Below, piece by piece: positions 1 through 10,212 of a stretch of DNA of 64,000 bases (within the stretch, counting starts at the first letter, position 1; every line of letters begins with the position of its first letter). Below the pieces are notes generated by a model, which saw only the letters and a program-made list of their open reading frames with translations, was not told where the DNA came from and did not search any database. The position numbers were made by a program, and so were the translations under genes. This DNA is from Paenalcaligenes faecalis (GTDB lineage Bacteria; Pseudomonadota; Gammaproteobacteria; Burkholderiales; Burkholderiaceae_B): the NCBI RefSeq assembly GCF_027557445.1, contig NZ_CP106841.1:1784001-1848000 (forward strand), written 5' to 3'.

Positions 1-1
1 A

Positions 2-1618
2 CGCGGCATTATCTGGAAAGGCCGTGAAGACAACATGGAGCCAAATAAAGCCTTATTTGCTCAGGAAACCGACTACCGCACTTTAGCGGATGCCATTGAT
101 AACGCAGATATTTTCCTCGGTTGCTCTGCTCCCGGTTTGCTCACTACAGACATGCTGCTCAGCATGGCTGAAAAACCCCTCGTACTTGCTCTCGCTAACC
201 CTGAGCCTGAAATTCGCCCAGAGGTTGCTAAGGCTACTCGTGCTGATGTGGTGATTGCTACCGGCCGTTCTGACTACCCAAATCAGGTAAACAACGTACT
301 GTGTTTCCCCTTTATTTTCCGTGGCGCTTTAGATTGTGGTGCGACAGAAATTAACGAGGCAATGAAACAAGCGTGTGTATACGCTATTGCTGACCTAGCC
401 CAAGAAGAACAATACGACGACGTCAATAGTGACAATGATAGCGATCTTGGTTTTGGCCCTGAATACATCATTCCAAAACCTTTTGATCCTCGCTTAATCG
501 CTCGTATTGCTCCGGCTGTAGCTAAAGCAGCCATGGACTCTGGTGTAGCCAGTCGTCCGATTGAGGACTTAGAGGCTTACCGTCAGCGTTTAATTGCCAT
601 GACGTATCGCTCCGGTGCTTTGATGCGTCCCTTGTTCAAACAAGCCAAGGAAATCCCACAGCTAAAACGCGTCATTTATGCTGATGGTGAGGACGAGCGC
701 GTTTTACGTGCAGCACAAACGGTTGTTGATGAGAAAATGGCGTACCCCATTTTAATTGGGCGTCCTGCTGTGATCGAAATGCGTATCAAACGCTATGGCT
801 TACGGTTACAGCCCGGTGTGAATTTTGAAATCGTAGATCCTGAAGACGACTACCGTTACAACGAGACATGGCAAGCCTACTACCAAATCAAGAGCCGTCA
901 AGGCGTGACTCCTGATGTGGCCAAAGCTTTGGTTCGTAAGCACAATACTCTGATCGGTGCCATGTTAATCCGTCGCGGCGATGCAGATGCCATGATTTGT
1001 GGTATTACGACTCGCTTCTACCACCAATTAGCTCACATTGAAGACTTAATTGGTCGCAAAGAAGGCACCTCTGTGTTTGCAGCAATGAATGCGTTAATGC
1101 TGCCCACTCAAAATATTTTCGTTTGTGACACTCACGTCAACGAAAACCCTACAGCCGAACAAATCGCTGATATTACGCTTATGGCAGCAGAAAAAGTGCG
1201 TCAGTTTGGTTTAGTGCCACGCGTTGCTCTTCTGTCTCACTCTAATTTTGGTAGTCGTTCCACCGAGTCCTCTCGAAAAATGGCTAAGGCTCGTGAGCTC
1301 GTCATGGCGATGGCTCCAGACTTAGAGATTGATGGCGAAATGCATGCAGACTCCGCCTTGTCTAACCGTATTCGCTTTAAAGCGCAACCTGACTCCACGC
1401 TTAAAGCCCCAGCTAATTTATTAATTACCCCTAATTTAGATGCAGGTAACATTACCTATAACGTACTAAAAATGGCGGGTAGTAATGGGGTAGCAATGGG
1501 TCCCATTTTACTTGGTGCGGCTAAACCAGTTCATATTCTAACTACCAGTGCAACCACGCGTCGCATTGTAAATATGACTGCGATCGCCGTTTTAGATGCC
1601 ACTGAAAACCACAACTAG
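2..1618 (+). CDS. maeB: NADP-dependent malic enzyme, C-terminal part (5' truncated by window)
   Basis: The reading frame is open from base 2, so the true start lies before the window. The visible part holds the end of the malic enzyme NAD(P)-binding domain (motifs PLVLALANPEPEI and SDYPNQVNN) and then a complete phosphotransacetylase-like domain from about visible residue 200 onward. This is the architecture of the large hybrid MaeB enzymes, which decarboxylate malate to pyruvate. In that family the Pta-like domain is regulatory and binds acetyl-CoA; it is not a working phosphotransacetylase. A separate short Pta gene lies at 44111. A strong terminator follows the stop codon. Confidence 0.93.
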   Translation, partial: RGIIWKGREDNMEPNKALFAQETDYRTLADAIDNADIFLGCSAPGLLTTDMLLSMAEKPLVLALANPEPEIRPEVAKATRADVVIATGRSDYPNQVNNVLCFPFIFRGALDCGATEINEAMKQACVYAIADLAQEEQYDDVNSDNDSDLGFGPEYIIPKPFDPRLIARIAPAVAKAAMDSGVASRPIEDLEAYRQRLIAMTYRSGALMRPLFKQAKEIPQLKRVIYADGEDERVLRAAQTVVDEKMAYPILIGRPAVIEMRIKRYGLRLQPGVNFEIVDPEDDYRYNETWQAYYQIKSRQGVTPDVAKALVRKHNTLIGAMLIRRGDADAMICGITTRFYHQLAHIEDLIGRKEGTSVFAAMNALMLPTQNIFVCDTHVNENPTAEQIADITLMAAEKVRQFGLVPRVALLSHSNFGSRSTESSRKMAKARELVMAMAPDLEIDGEMHADSALSNRIRFKAQPDSTLKAPANLLITPNLDAGNITYNVLKMAGSNGVAMGPILLGAAKPVHILTTSATTRRIVNMTAIAVLDATENHN

Positions 1619-1650
1619 ATCTGGTTTTCCGCTGATCTAAAGTGAAAAAA

Positions 1651-1679
1651 GGGAGTCTTAACACTAAGACTCCCTTTTT
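1651..1679 (+). terminator. Rho-independent terminator of maeB
   Basis: A perfect 10-bp stem (GGGAGTCTTA with TAAGACTCCC) closes a 4-base ACAC loop and is followed by five T, 33 bases after the maeB stop codon. Confidence 0.9.
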
Positions 1680-1865
1680 CTATCTATCGTATATTAGGCC
1701 GCAACCCAAAGTAGCCTCTAGCGCTGTACTGCGACCGAAGGCAGCAAAGCCTGGGGTTATTGCTGTGAGGAGCATCAAGGTATGCCCTCCACGTATGGTG
1801 TTTTAAACAAGGATTAACACCTACACCTAATCACACACTTAGGTTCTCTAAAATCACCACGCATT
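1680..1865. other. maeB-gltA intergenic region with possible structured RNA
   Basis: No ORF is supported here. Bases near 1700-1707 (GCAACCC) can pair with GGGGTTATTGC near 1755-1765, enclosing a smaller GCTG/CAGC helix. A second hairpin forms at about 1769-1792 (GAGG, bulged A, GCAT against ATGC, CCTC). The segment lies between two convergent terminators, so any transcript would need its own promoter. I do not recognise an RNA family. Confidence 0.2.
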
Positions 1866-1890
1866 AAAAAACCCACCTTAAAGGGTGGGT
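1866..1890 (-). terminator. Rho-independent terminator of gltA
   Basis: Read on the minus strand, ACCCACC and GGTGGGT form a 7-bp stem with a 6-base loop, followed by a T run. It lies 22 bases past the gltA stop codon. Confidence 0.85.
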
Positions 1891-1911
1891 TCAATCTAGC
1901 GCAATGCGTGA

Positions 1912-3204
1912 TTACATATTGCGTACTGCTGCACCAGTGTACAACTGGCGAGGACGACCGATCTTGTAGTCAGGATCAGAAATCATTTCATCCCACTGAG
2001 CGATCCAGCCTACTGTACGAGCCAATGCAAAAATACATGTGAACAACTCGGTTGGGATACCAATCGCGCGCTGAACAATACCAGAGTAGAAGTCTACGTT
2101 CGGGTAGAGTTTACGCTCAACAAAATAAGGATCTTCAAGCGCAATACGCTCTAATTCCATTGCTAACTTGAATAAAGGATCGTTCTCTAGACCTAATGCC
2201 TCTAGAACTTCTTTACATGTTTCCTGCATCAATTTAGCGCGTGGATCGTAGTTTTTGTAAACACGGTGACCAAAGCCCATCAAGCGCACGCCTGAGTTTT
2301 TGTCTTTGACCTTTTCCATGAATTCGCCAACCTTAGCCACACCGCCTTGTGCTTGAATGCTCTCTAGCATATTCAAACATGCTTCGTTAGCACCACCATG
2401 AGCAGGGCCCCACAAACAAGCCACACCTGCGGAAATAGCAGCGTATGGGTTTGTACCAGAAGAACCACATAAGCGAACCGTTGATGTGGACGCGTTTTGC
2501 TCGTGATCGGCATGCAAAATAAAGATGCGATCTAAAGCACGCTCTACGACTTCGTTAACTTTGTAGTCTTCGCAAGGTGTACCGAACATCATACGCAGGA
2601 AGTTACCTGTGTAAGACAAATCGTTTTTCGGGTACATAAAGGGTTGACCAATGCCGTGTTTATAGGCCATTGCTACCAATGTAGGCATCTTAGCAATCAA
2701 ACGAATAGCCGAAATACGACGATGCTCTGGGTTTGTGATGTCTGTGGAGTCGTGATAGAACGCCGACATACCACCCACCATACCTGTCAAAATAGCCATT
2801 GGGTGAGCATCAGCACGGAAGCCACGCATAAAGCCATGCATTTGCTCTTTAACCATGGTGTGCTGCATCACTACACTATCAAACTCTTTTTTCTGCTCGG
2901 GAGTGGGTAACTCGCCGTTTAGAATTAAGTAGCTTACCTCGAGGAAATCGCAATTTTTAGCGAGATTATCAATCGGGTAACCGCGATATAGCAACTGACC
3001 TTTATCACCATCAATATACGTAATGGCGGACTCGGTAGAGGCCGTAGCCATAAAACCCGGGTCATAGGTAAACATCCCTGTTTGGCCATAGAGTTTACGA
3101 ATATCGATAACATCTGGGCCAATGGTTCCTTTGTATACAGGAAGCTCTATTGCAGGGGTATCGTCTGAAAACGACAGTGTCGCTTTTTTATCTGACAGTT
3201 CCAT
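1912..3204 (-). CDS. gltA: Citrate synthase (type II)
   Basis: This is the hexameric type II citrate synthase, which condenses oxaloacetate with acetyl-CoA at TCA entry. Active-site segments [18 protein letters not shown] and [14 protein letters not shown] are present, and the C-terminus has the usual RPRQLYTG. I chose the ATG at 3204 (430 aa) because AAGGA lies about ten bases upstream. A longer frame opening with GTG at 3228 would overlap the sdhE stop codon. The gene is last in the block sdhC-sdhD-sdhA-sdhB-sdhE-gltA, and its closeness to sdhE suggests one transcript. Confidence 0.97.
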   Translation of the reverse strand: MELSDKKATLSFSDDTPAIELPVYKGTIGPDVIDIRKLYGQTGMFTYDPGFMATASTESAITYIDGDKGQLLYRGYPIDNLAKNCDFLEVSYLILNGELPTPEQKKEFDSVVMQHTMVKEQMHGFMRGFRADAHPMAILTGMVGGMSAFYHDSTDITNPEHRRISAIRLIAKMPTLVAMAYKHGIGQPFMYPKNDLSYTGNFLRMMFGTPCEDYKVNEVVERALDRIFILHADHEQNASTSTVRLCGSSGTNPYAAISAGVACLWGPAHGGANEACLNMLESIQAQGGVAKVGEFMEKVKDKNSGVRLMGFGHRVYKNYDPRAKLMQETCKEVLEALGLENDPLFKLAMELERIALEDPYFVERKLYPNVDFYSGIVQRAIGIPTELFTCIFALARTVGWIAQWDEMISDPDYKIGRPRQLYTGAAVRNM

Positions 3205-3224
3205 TTTGCTTTTTTCCTTAAAAG

Positions 3225-3485
3225 TCACAGCGATCGCATAATTGCGACCAAACGATGAATATCGGGGCTGTCGTACTCGCCCTGCGGCTCAGAACGGGCT
3301 AACAACACATCCAAAAGATCATGATCGCCCATTAAAAACAGGCGATCCAAAGCGCTGACGTCAACGTCAGTTAGCTCCGCTTCGTATTTATCCAAAAACC
3401 GCGTCACAATTAAATCGTTTTCTAGTAAACCGCGGCGTGCGCGCCAACGCAGGCGGGCACGTTCTAACTGAGTTAACGTTCTCAT
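3225..3485 (-). CDS. sdhE: Succinate dehydrogenase flavinylation factor SdhE
   Basis: This 86-residue protein belongs to the SdhE/YgfY (Sdh5, DUF339) family, which promotes covalent attachment of FAD to SdhA in the cytoplasm. The family RGxxE motif is seen as RRGLLE, within an arginine-rich helix, followed by [10 protein letters not shown]. It starts 9 bases after the sdhB stop codon and ends 20 bases before gltA, fitting co-expression with its client SdhA. Confidence 0.94.
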   Translation of the reverse strand: MRTLTQLERARLRWRARRGLLENDLIVTRFLDKYEAELTDVDVSALDRLFLMGDHDLLDVLLARSEPQGEYDSPDIHRLVAIMRSL

Positions 3486-3494
3486 TACAAGCCC

Positions 3495-4208
3495 TTAGAC
3501 GGTACGACGTACCAACATTTCCTTGATCTTACCAATCGCGTGCGATGGGTTTAGCCCCTTAGGACACACGTCTGTACAGTTCATGATGGTATGACAGCGG
3601 AATAGTCGGTATGGGTCTTCAAGGTTATCTAAACGTGAACCCGTAGCCTCATCACGGGAGTCCGCAATGAAACGGTACGCCTGTAATAAACCTGCAGGGC
3701 CCACGAACTTGTCCGGATTCCACCAGAAAGAAGGACAAGAGGTAGAACAACAAGCACACAAAATACACTCGTAAAGACCATCTAGTTCTTCACGGGCTTC
3801 GGGTGTCTGTAGACGCTCTTTTTCAGGTGGCGGCGTATCATTGATCAAGTACGGTTTCACCGAATGGTATTGATCAAAGAAGTGCGTCATATCCACGATA
3901 AGATCTCGCACTACAGGTAAACCTGGTAACGGACGTAAAACAATAGGCTGTTTTAGATCATTTAGGTTTGTAGTACAGGCCAAACCGTTTTTACCATTGA
4001 TGTTCATGGCATCAGAACCACACACACCTTCGCGGCATGAACGACGAATAGATAGACTGTCATCTACGTCATTTTTGATGCGAACAATGGCGTCCAATAA
4101 CATTTTGTCAGTGGGCTGAAGCTCGACCTCTAGCTTTTGCATGTAAGGACGTTCATCCTTATCGGGGTCGTAGCGATAAATTTCAAATTTAACTATACGT
4201 TTGCTCAT
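3495..4208 (-). CDS. sdhB: Succinate dehydrogenase iron-sulfur subunit
   Basis: The 237-residue protein carries three cysteine clusters: [11 protein letters not shown] with a later LAC for the [2Fe-2S] centre, [11 protein letters not shown] for [4Fe-4S], and [17 protein letters not shown] for [3Fe-4S]. It passes electrons from the SdhA flavin to ubiquinone at the inner membrane. It lies 12 bases after sdhA and 9 bases before sdhE. Length and motifs are normal for the family. Confidence 0.97.
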   Translation of the reverse strand: MSKRIVKFEIYRYDPDKDERPYMQKLEVELQPTDKMLLDAIVRIKNDVDDSLSIRRSCREGVCGSDAMNINGKNGLACTTNLNDLKQPIVLRPLPGLPVVRDLIVDMTHFFDQYHSVKPYLINDTPPPEKERLQTPEAREELDGLYECILCACCSTSCPSFWWNPDKFVGPAGLLQAYRFIADSRDEATGSRLDNLEDPYRLFRCHTIMNCTDVCPKGLNPSHAIGKIKEMLVRRTV

Positions 4209-4220
4209 CGTAATACCTGC

Positions 4221-6002
4221 TTAGAAAGTGCGTGGCTGTGGAGCGATGGATTTAGCTGAAATAGGCTCCATCTGAACGGCTTTGTAGCGTAGCTCGCTGC
4301 CCTCAGAGAACCATACAGAGTGTTTCAACCAGTTATCATCATCGCGCTCAGGGTGATCATTTAGGGCATGGGCACCACGACTTTCTGTGCGATTTGCTGC
4401 AGATTTTGTCGTTGCACGAGCCACTTCGATCATGTTGGCGACCTCTAGAGCCTCAACGCGAGCGGTGTTGAAAATTTTTGATTTATCTTGGAAGTAGATC
4501 TCATTAACTTCAGGCGCAATTTCCTCGATAAGGTGTTCGCCTTTTTTGAGTAAATCCAAGGTACGGAACACACCACAGTGAGCCTGCATAGTCTGACGGA
4601 TTTTCTCTGCGACCTCTTGGGAGCGCTGGCCAGAAGTACGGGACTCTAGGGCATTGACTCGATCCATAGATTGCTGGATAGACCATTCAGGGATGTCATC
4701 ATGGCTATGAACTTTCTCTGGGTGAGAGTTCACAATGTGATTACCTGCGGCACGACCAAATACAATTAAATCAAGTAAGGAGTTTGTGCCTAAACGGTTA
4801 GCACCGTGTACGTTTGTAGCAGCACACTCACCAATTGCGTACAAGTTATTAACTAATTTGTAATTGCCGTCGGCATCCAATGTACGCACCTGACCATTGT
4901 AGTTGGTAGGAATACCACCCATCTGATAGTGAATAGTAGGTACAACTGGGATTGGGTCTTTAATGGGGTCTACGTTTGCGAATTTCATTGCAATTTCGCG
5001 AATTGATGGCAAACGTTTGTTAATCGTGTCGGCACCGAGGTGATCGAGTTTTAAGACCACATAGTTCCCATCAGGACCACAACCACGACCCTCTTTAATT
5101 TCTTGGTCCATCGAACGTGATACGAAGTCACGCGGCGCCAAGTCTTTTAAGTTAGGAGCATAGCGTTCCATGAAGCGCTCACCGTCTTTGTTCAGCAAGA
5201 TACCACCCTCGCCACGAACACCCTCGGTAATTAATACACCAGCACCGGCTACGCCTGTGGGGTGAAACTGCCAGAATTCCATGTCTTGTAGAGGAATCCC
5301 TGCGCGGGCAGCCATACCTAAGCCATCACCTGTATTGATAAAGGCATTCGTAGATGCAGCCCAAATACGGCCCGCTCCACCTGTGGCCAATACAGTACGT
5401 TTGGCTTCAAGGATGAAAATCTCGCCCGTTTCCATTTCTAGGGCGGTCACTCCCAACACATCACCGGCTTCGTTGCGTAGTAAATCCAATGCCATCCATT
5501 CGACAAAGAAGTTTGTACGTGCAGCAACGTTACGTTGATATAGGGTATGCAACATCGCATGACCAGTACGGTCAGCAGCAGCACAGGCACGCTGCACTGG
5601 TTTTTCACCATTATTTGCAGTGTGTCCACCAAATGGACGTTGGTAGATCGTACCGTCAGGGTTACGGTCAAAAGGCATACCAAAGTGCTCTAGCTCATAC
5701 ACGGCATTCGGTGCTTCGCGACACATAAATTCAATGGCGTCTTGGTCACCCAACCAGTCAGACCCTTTAACGGTATCGTACATGTGCCAGTACCAGTGGT
5801 CTTCGCTCATGTTACCTAGAGAGGCACTCACCCCCCCCTGAGCCGCTACGGTATGAGAACGCGTAGGGAACACTTTAGATAAAACAGCTACAGACAGACC
5901 GGCTTCGGCCAACTGCAAAGAACAGCGCATACCGGCACCGCCGGCGCCAACTACCACCACATCAAACTGGCGGCGTGGTAAAGAAGTTTTAATAGCAGCC
6001 AC
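4221..6002 (-). CDS. sdhA: Succinate dehydrogenase flavoprotein subunit
   Basis: The protein oxidises succinate to fumarate. It has an N-terminal dinucleotide fold (VVVVGAGGAGMR), the SHTVAAQGG segment that holds the FAD-linking histidine, and HPTGVAGAG, GEGGILLN and RGAHALNDHPERDD. I chose the GTG at 6002 (593 aa): GGAG lies about 11 bases upstream and the codon follows the sdhD stop by two bases. An ATG 54 bases further upstream would overlap sdhD and add a tail not seen in the family. Confidence 0.96.
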   Translation of the reverse strand: MAAIKTSLPRRQFDVVVVGAGGAGMRCSLQLAEAGLSVAVLSKVFPTRSHTVAAQGGVSASLGNMSEDHWYWHMYDTVKGSDWLGDQDAIEFMCREAPNAVYELEHFGMPFDRNPDGTIYQRPFGGHTANNGEKPVQRACAAADRTGHAMLHTLYQRNVAARTNFFVEWMALDLLRNEAGDVLGVTALEMETGEIFILEAKRTVLATGGAGRIWAASTNAFINTGDGLGMAARAGIPLQDMEFWQFHPTGVAGAGVLITEGVRGEGGILLNKDGERFMERYAPNLKDLAPRDFVSRSMDQEIKEGRGCGPDGNYVVLKLDHLGADTINKRLPSIREIAMKFANVDPIKDPIPVVPTIHYQMGGIPTNYNGQVRTLDADGNYKLVNNLYAIGECAATNVHGANRLGTNSLLDLIVFGRAAGNHIVNSHPEKVHSHDDIPEWSIQQSMDRVNALESRTSGQRSQEVAEKIRQTMQAHCGVFRTLDLLKKGEHLIEEIAPEVNEIYFQDKSKIFNTARVEALEVANMIEVARATTKSAANRTESRGAHALNDHPERDDDNWLKHSVWFSEGSELRYKAVQMEPISAKSIAPQPRTF

Positions 6003-6004
6003 GG

Positions 6005-6388
6005 TTACAGGCTCCAGATAATTTGTGCAAAATAAATAATAGAACCAACGAGCCACAAACCAGTGAAGGCTTGGAGGGCTAGGCGAACGCCTGTTGATTT
6101 AACGTAATCCATCCAAATGTCGCGCACACCAATCCATGCGTGCCAAGCTAAAGACATAAAGAATAATGTTGCTAATAATTGGCCCACAGGCATCACACCA
6201 AAGGCTTTAAAAGCAAATAAATTACGCCACCCTTCGTAGTTGAGTTCAGGCGTAAATAAAACACCCAATAACAACACCAAGGTATAAATAATCATGAGAA
6301 CAGCGGTGACTCGCTGCATGATGAAATCCATCGTGCCGTAATGAGCACCGACGACTAAACGTTTTGTTCCAATACGTTCTTCAGCCAT
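6005..6388 (-). CDS. sdhD: Succinate dehydrogenase membrane anchor subunit
   Basis: This 127-residue protein has three hydrophobic helices, at about residues 25-45, 62-82 and 97-120, and forms with SdhC the quinone- and heme-binding membrane anchor. SLAWHAWIGVRDIWMDY carries the histidine and Asp/Tyr region typical of SdhD. Its start codon overlaps the sdhC stop codon (TAATG), so translation is probably coupled. Confidence 0.94.
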   Translation of the reverse strand: MAEERIGTKRLVVGAHYGTMDFIMQRVTAVLMIIYTLVLLLGVLFTPELNYEGWRNLFAFKAFGVMPVGQLLATLFFMSLAWHAWIGVRDIWMDYVKSTGVRLALQAFTGLWLVGSIIYFAQIIWSL

Positions 6389-6801
6389 TACAACACCCCG
6401 AATAATTTAAGAGCAAATACCGCTGTTAAACCTAAGCTAATAACCAATACTGAGATAGCGGTTTTATTTGCTGTGTATTTATCGTTGCCTTTACCCAAAT
6501 CTAGAGCTAGGTAACGAATACCCGCACAGAAGTGATGTAAATAGCCCCAAACTAAAGCCAACACCACAATTTTCACCATGGGATTACCGAAGACAGAGCT
6601 AAGTGCAGCAAAGCCTGCCGGTGAGCTTAAGCTCATGGCGAAAAGGGGTAGGATAATAAGTGGCAAACTGAGAAACAATAACGCACCACTAATGCGGTGC
6701 AAGATCGACGTTCTAGCAGCCAATGGCATACGGTATGACAATATCTGCGGCACGCTGACATTGCGATACTGCGGGCGCTGCTTTTTGGCGGTATCAGACA
6801 T
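6388..6801 (-). CDS. sdhC: Succinate dehydrogenase cytochrome b556 subunit
   Basis: This 137-residue protein has the SdhC signature RISGALLF after the N-terminal RTSILH segment and HHFCAGIRYLALDLG near the heme ligand, with three membrane helices. It is the first gene of sdhCDAB-sdhE-gltA. The roughly 110 bases upstream, before the gntR stop codon, should hold the operon promoter. I see no copy there of the palindrome found at mdh and acnB. Confidence 0.94.
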   Translation of the reverse strand: MSDTAKKQRPQYRNVSVPQILSYRMPLAARTSILHRISGALLFLSLPLIILPLFAMSLSSPAGFAALSSVFGNPMVKIVVLALVWGYLHHFCAGIRYLALDLGKGNDKYTANKTAISVLVISLGLTAVFALKLFGVL

Positions 6802-6909
6802 TTAGGCCTCGAAGTAAAAAATAAAACTGTGTTACAACAAATCAAAACAAGTCGTCTTTGCTATTTTCGCCTATTTAGGGAAATTACGCATGAAGACAAG
6901 CCAATCATT

Positions 6910-7662
6910 TTAGTTTAGGCTATTCCTATAGTGGAAGTGATCCGTAATATATAAGCCTTGGCGAACCTCCATCGGGCGTTCACCATAAGTATAAGCAACC
7001 CTTTCAACCTGTAACAACGGTGTTCCAACCGCTACCTGAAGTCGTTGTGCGGATGTTTCTGAAGCGGCCACAGCGCGGATACTTTCATCTGCACGGACCA
7101 TACTTACACCAAATTGCCCCTCAAACCAGGCATATAACGGCTCACGATTTTGCATTACAGCCTCTGAACTCAAGCCTTTAAACACCTGAGCAGGTAACCA
7201 AATCGTATCTAAAATGGTGGGTTTACCATCAAAAGACAAAACACGTTGAATCGTAATGACAGTGTCCACGGTGCGTAATGACAATAACGACGCGATCTCG
7301 GGGGGCGCTTTAACACGTTCGCAAGAGATGATCTCGCTGCGGCTTGTGGGCTGATGCCCATCATCAGGTGTTAATCGCAAAAAACGATAGCGAACTTTGG
7401 CTTCGTTATGAGTGGATACAAAAGTGCCCTTGCCCTGACGCCGTATCAATAAATTATCGGCGGCCAATTCGTCTATGGCTTTACGAACCGTGCCTTGGCT
7501 AACCTGAAAACGCGCTGCTAAATCAAACTCACTGGGAATCGACTCTCCTGGCTTCCATTCGCCTTGATCCAAGCTTTGAAGCAGGAGCGCTTTAATCTGC
7601 TGATAGAGCGGACTATAAGCGGTACTGCGCTCGGGGGAGTGACCAGAAGAAGACTCAGACAT
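6910..7662 (-). CDS. GntR family (HutC/FadR-like) transcriptional regulator
   Basis: An N-terminal winged helix (PLYQQIKALLLQSLDQ, then IPSEFDLAARFQVSQGTVRKA) is followed by a UTRA ligand-binding domain from about residue 90 (LRLTPDD to the C-terminus), which places it in the HutC subfamily. I chose the ATG at 7662 (250 aa). The open frame runs 28 codons further upstream, but that stretch is unlike the family, although the Shine-Dalgarno match at 7662 is weak. The gene is divergent from mdh and shares its promoter region, which holds a 26-bp inverted repeat also half-present before acnB. A role as a TCA-cycle regulator is inferred from this context. Confidence 0.88.
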   Translation of the reverse strand: MSESSSGHSPERSTAYSPLYQQIKALLLQSLDQGEWKPGESIPSEFDLAARFQVSQGTVRKAIDELAADNLLIRRQGKGTFVSTHNEAKVRYRFLRLTPDDGHQPTSRSEIISCERVKAPPEIASLLSLRTVDTVITIQRVLSFDGKPTILDTIWLPAQVFKGLSSEAVMQNREPLYAWFEGQFGVSMVRADESIRAVAASETSAQRLQVAVGTPLLQVERVAYTYGERPMEVRQGLYITDHFHYRNSLN

Positions 7663-7765
7663 AATGAACAATAAGCCAATGCAATCGATACATGTATTTT
7701 TAGATAGCGATAGATAAAAAGAAGTAGGTGATATTTTGGCATGCAATGGCCATTCTGTCTAACAC

Positions 7766-7791
7766 TCTTATGTCTTATATAAGATATAAGA
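7766..7791. promoter_or_regulatory. Inverted-repeat operator in gntR/mdh intergenic region
   Basis: The perfect 12-bp palindrome TCTTATATAAGA (7773-7784) is flanked by TCTTATG on the left and TATAAGA on the right, giving a nested 26-bp near-symmetric site. Nineteen bases of it (7766-7784) recur exactly at 10493-10511 upstream of acnB. Its position between a GntR gene and mdh suggests it is that regulator's operator (inference). Confidence 0.7.
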
Positions 7792-7887
7792 AATTTGACG
7801 TACAATTCAGGTTGGTCTAGGGTTTAAAAAGCATTAAACTCATTATTATTGCAGTACCCTGTTTTCCAACAATTGGAGTCAACACTC

Positions 7888-8877
7888 ATGAGCAAACCCG
7901 CAATGCGCGTGGCCGTTACTGGCGCCGCTGGTCAAATCGGTTACGCATTACTATTTCGCATTGCTTCTGGCGAAATGCTAGGCAAAGATCAGCCTGTAAT
8001 TCTACAGTTGCTTGAAATCCCTGATGAAAAAGCCCAAAAAGCGCTACAAGGCGTAATGATGGAACTGGACGATTGTGCCTTTCCATTACTTCAAGGCATG
8101 ACAGCCCACAGTGATGCACGCGATGCGTTTAAAGATGCTGATGTTGCATTGTTAGTTGGCGCCCGTCCTCGTGGCCCAGGCATGGAGCGTAAAGACCTAT
8201 TGGCTGTTAATGCCAAAATCTTTACTGAGCAAGGCAAAGCCCTTAATGATGTAGCTAGCCGTGACGTCAAAGTCTTGGTTGTAGGTAACCCAGCTAACAC
8301 CAATGCCTACATCGCGATGAAATCAGCACCGGACCTACCCGCAAAGAACTTCACCGCTATGTTGCGTTTGGACCATAACCGCGCCTTGTCTCAACTAGCG
8401 GACAAAGCCGACATCGCTGTCGCTGATATCGAAAAATTGGTCGTATGGGGAAATCACTCTCCAACCATGTACCCAGATATTCGCTTTGCGACTGTAAATG
8501 GCGCTAGCTTAAAAGACAAAATCAATGATGACGCATGGAACAAAGACACCTTTATTCCTACCGTTGGTAAGCGCGGTGCCGCTATTATTGAAGCGCGTGG
8601 CCTATCCTCTGCTGCCTCTGCTGCTAACGCTGCTATTGATCATGTACGCGACTGGGTACTAGGCTCAAACGGCAAATGGGTCACCATGGGTATTCCTTCT
8701 GATGGTTCCTACGGCATTCCTGAAGGCATTATCTACGGTTTCCCTGTTACCACTGAAAACGGTGAGTACAAAATGGTAGAAGGTCTAGAAATCGACGAGT
8801 TCTCTCGTGAGCGCATGGACTTCACTCTCAACGAGTTACTCGAAGAGCGCGAAGGCGTAAAAGATTTACTAGCCTAA
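7888..8877 (+). CDS. mdh: Malate dehydrogenase
   Basis: This is the NAD-dependent malate dehydrogenase of the cytosolic-type subgroup, interconverting malate and oxaloacetate. It shows the Rossmann motif [13 protein letters not shown], the substrate arginine region [22 protein letters not shown] and [11 protein letters not shown] with the catalytic histidine. The ATG at 7888 (329 aa) has GGAG nine bases upstream. An in-frame ATG at 7849 would add 13 residues not seen in the family. A terminator follows. Confidence 0.97.
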   Translation: MSKPAMRVAVTGAAGQIGYALLFRIASGEMLGKDQPVILQLLEIPDEKAQKALQGVMMELDDCAFPLLQGMTAHSDARDAFKDADVALLVGARPRGPGMERKDLLAVNAKIFTEQGKALNDVASRDVKVLVVGNPANTNAYIAMKSAPDLPAKNFTAMLRLDHNRALSQLADKADIAVADIEKLVVWGNHSPTMYPDIRFATVNGASLKDKINDDAWNKDTFIPTVGKRGAAIIEARGLSSAASAANAAIDHVRDWVLGSNGKWVTMGIPSDGSYGIPEGIIYGFPVTTENGEYKMVEGLEIDEFSRERMDFTLNELLEEREGVKDLLA

Positions 8878-8886
8878 GCTACAACT

Positions 8887-8914
8887 AAAGCCCGATTGAA
8901 TCGGGCTTTTTTTT
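8887..8914 (+). terminator. Rho-independent terminator of mdh
   Basis: AAAGCCCGA and TCGGGCTTT form a 9-bp stem with a TTGAA loop, followed by a run of T. Confidence 0.92.
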
Positions 8915-9015
8915 CGTCTCGCTTTTCTATACGATAAGATCATACCTTTATAAAAGAATAACACTGCAGTATTTGCTCTTTTCATTTTCCCGATGACTCT
9001 CAAGGAGGAGACCTC

Positions 9016-10164
9016 ATGAGTACACCCGAAAATACCCCTCGCACTAAAAAATCGGTTGCCCTATCCGGCATAGTCGCAGGTAACACATCGCTCAGTGCTG
9101 TTGGCTCCAGTGGTAACGCCCTCTTTTATCGCGGTTATGACATTCTTGATCTCGCTCCCGCTTGTGAGTTCGAAGAAATTGCCTACTTATTAATTTATGG
9201 CAAGCTGCCCAATCCCAACGAACTAAGCAATTACAAAATAAAATTAGCCGCTTTACGAGGCTTACCTAATGACTTACAACGGGTTTTAGAAAGCCTACCA
9301 GCCGCCAGTCACCCGATGGATGTAATGCGTACTGCGGTTTCCGTGCTGGGCTGTGTTCTACCTGAAAAAGACGACCAGCCATTAGCGGGTGCGCGTGATA
9401 TTGCCGATCGACTCTTAGCCTCTTTAGGTTCTGCACTGCTGTATTGGTACCACTTTAGTCATCGTGGCGAAATGATTGATGTACAAACCGATGATGACAA
9501 TATGGCAGAGCATTTTTTACGCTTATTACATCAAAAAACCCCAAGTAAAGAATGGGTACATGCAATGAATGTATCCATGAACCTGTACGCCGAACACGAG
9601 TTCAATGCCTCTACATTCACGAGTCGCGTTATTACAGGAACTGGCTCCGATATGTACTCCGCCATTAGTGGTGCAATTGGTGCGTTACGTGGCCCTAAAC
9701 ATGGCGGTGCGAACGAGGTCGCTCTTGAAATTCAGCAACGCTATAACAGTGCTGATGACGCAGAAAAAGATATTTTTGCTCGTGTGCATAACAAAGAGGT
9801 CATTATTGGCTTTGGTCATCCCGTCTACACGGTGTCAGACCCACGCAATCAAGTCATTAAAGAGGTAGCTCAAAAATTATCCAGTAAAGCCCAAAGCCCT
9901 GTGTTGTTTGATATTGCTGAGCGCATCGAAACCGTAATGTGGAATGAGAAAAAGATGTTCCCGAACTTGGACTGGTATGCCGCAGTGGCCTATCATCGTA
10001 TGGGAGTCCCCACCTCTATGTTCACACCACTTTTTGTGATTGCACGTACAGCTGGCTGGGCCGCCCACATTCTTGAGCAACGCTCAGATGGGAAAATCAT
10101 TCGTCCTACCGCTAACTACACGGGACCAGAGCCACGCGCTTTTGTCCCAATAAGTCAGCGTTAA
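9016..10164 (+). CDS. prpC: 2-methylcitrate synthase
   Basis: At 382 residues the protein is shorter than GltA and resembles PrpC rather than type II citrate synthase. It starts at [16 protein letters not shown], with [49 protein letters not shown] and RPTANYTGP. PrpC condenses propionyl-CoA with oxaloacetate. AAGGAGGAG lies just before the ATG. No prpB or prpD is visible in the window, but the aconitase AcnB downstream can dehydrate and hydrate methylcitrate intermediates. Some citrate synthase activity is possible. Confidence 0.85.
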   Translation: MSTPENTPRTKKSVALSGIVAGNTSLSAVGSSGNALFYRGYDILDLAPACEFEEIAYLLIYGKLPNPNELSNYKIKLAALRGLPNDLQRVLESLPAASHPMDVMRTAVSVLGCVLPEKDDQPLAGARDIADRLLASLGSALLYWYHFSHRGEMIDVQTDDDNMAEHFLRLLHQKTPSKEWVHAMNVSMNLYAEHEFNASTFTSRVITGTGSDMYSAISGAIGALRGPKHGGANEVALEIQQRYNSADDAEKDIFARVHNKEVIIGFGHPVYTVSDPRNQVIKEVAQKLSSKAQSPVLFDIAERIETVMWNEKKMFPNLDWYAAVAYHRMGVPTSMFTPLFVIARTAGWAAHILEQRSDGKIIRPTANYTGPEPRAFVPISQR

Positions 10165-10175
10165 TCGCATCCACA

Positions 10176-10199
10176 AGGCAGCTTTGGCTGCCTCTTTTT
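10176..10199 (+). terminator. Rho-independent terminator of prpC
   Basis: AGGCAGC, a TTTG loop and GCTGCCT are followed by CTTTTT. It ends only about 14 bases before the next start codon. Confidence 0.85.
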
Positions 10200-10212
10200 A
10201 AATAGGTGATAC

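Noticed and set aside
2-1618. A second functional phosphate acetyltransferase
   Set aside because: The Pta-like domain is the C-terminal regulatory part of a MaeB-type malic enzyme, preceded in frame by the malic enzyme domain.
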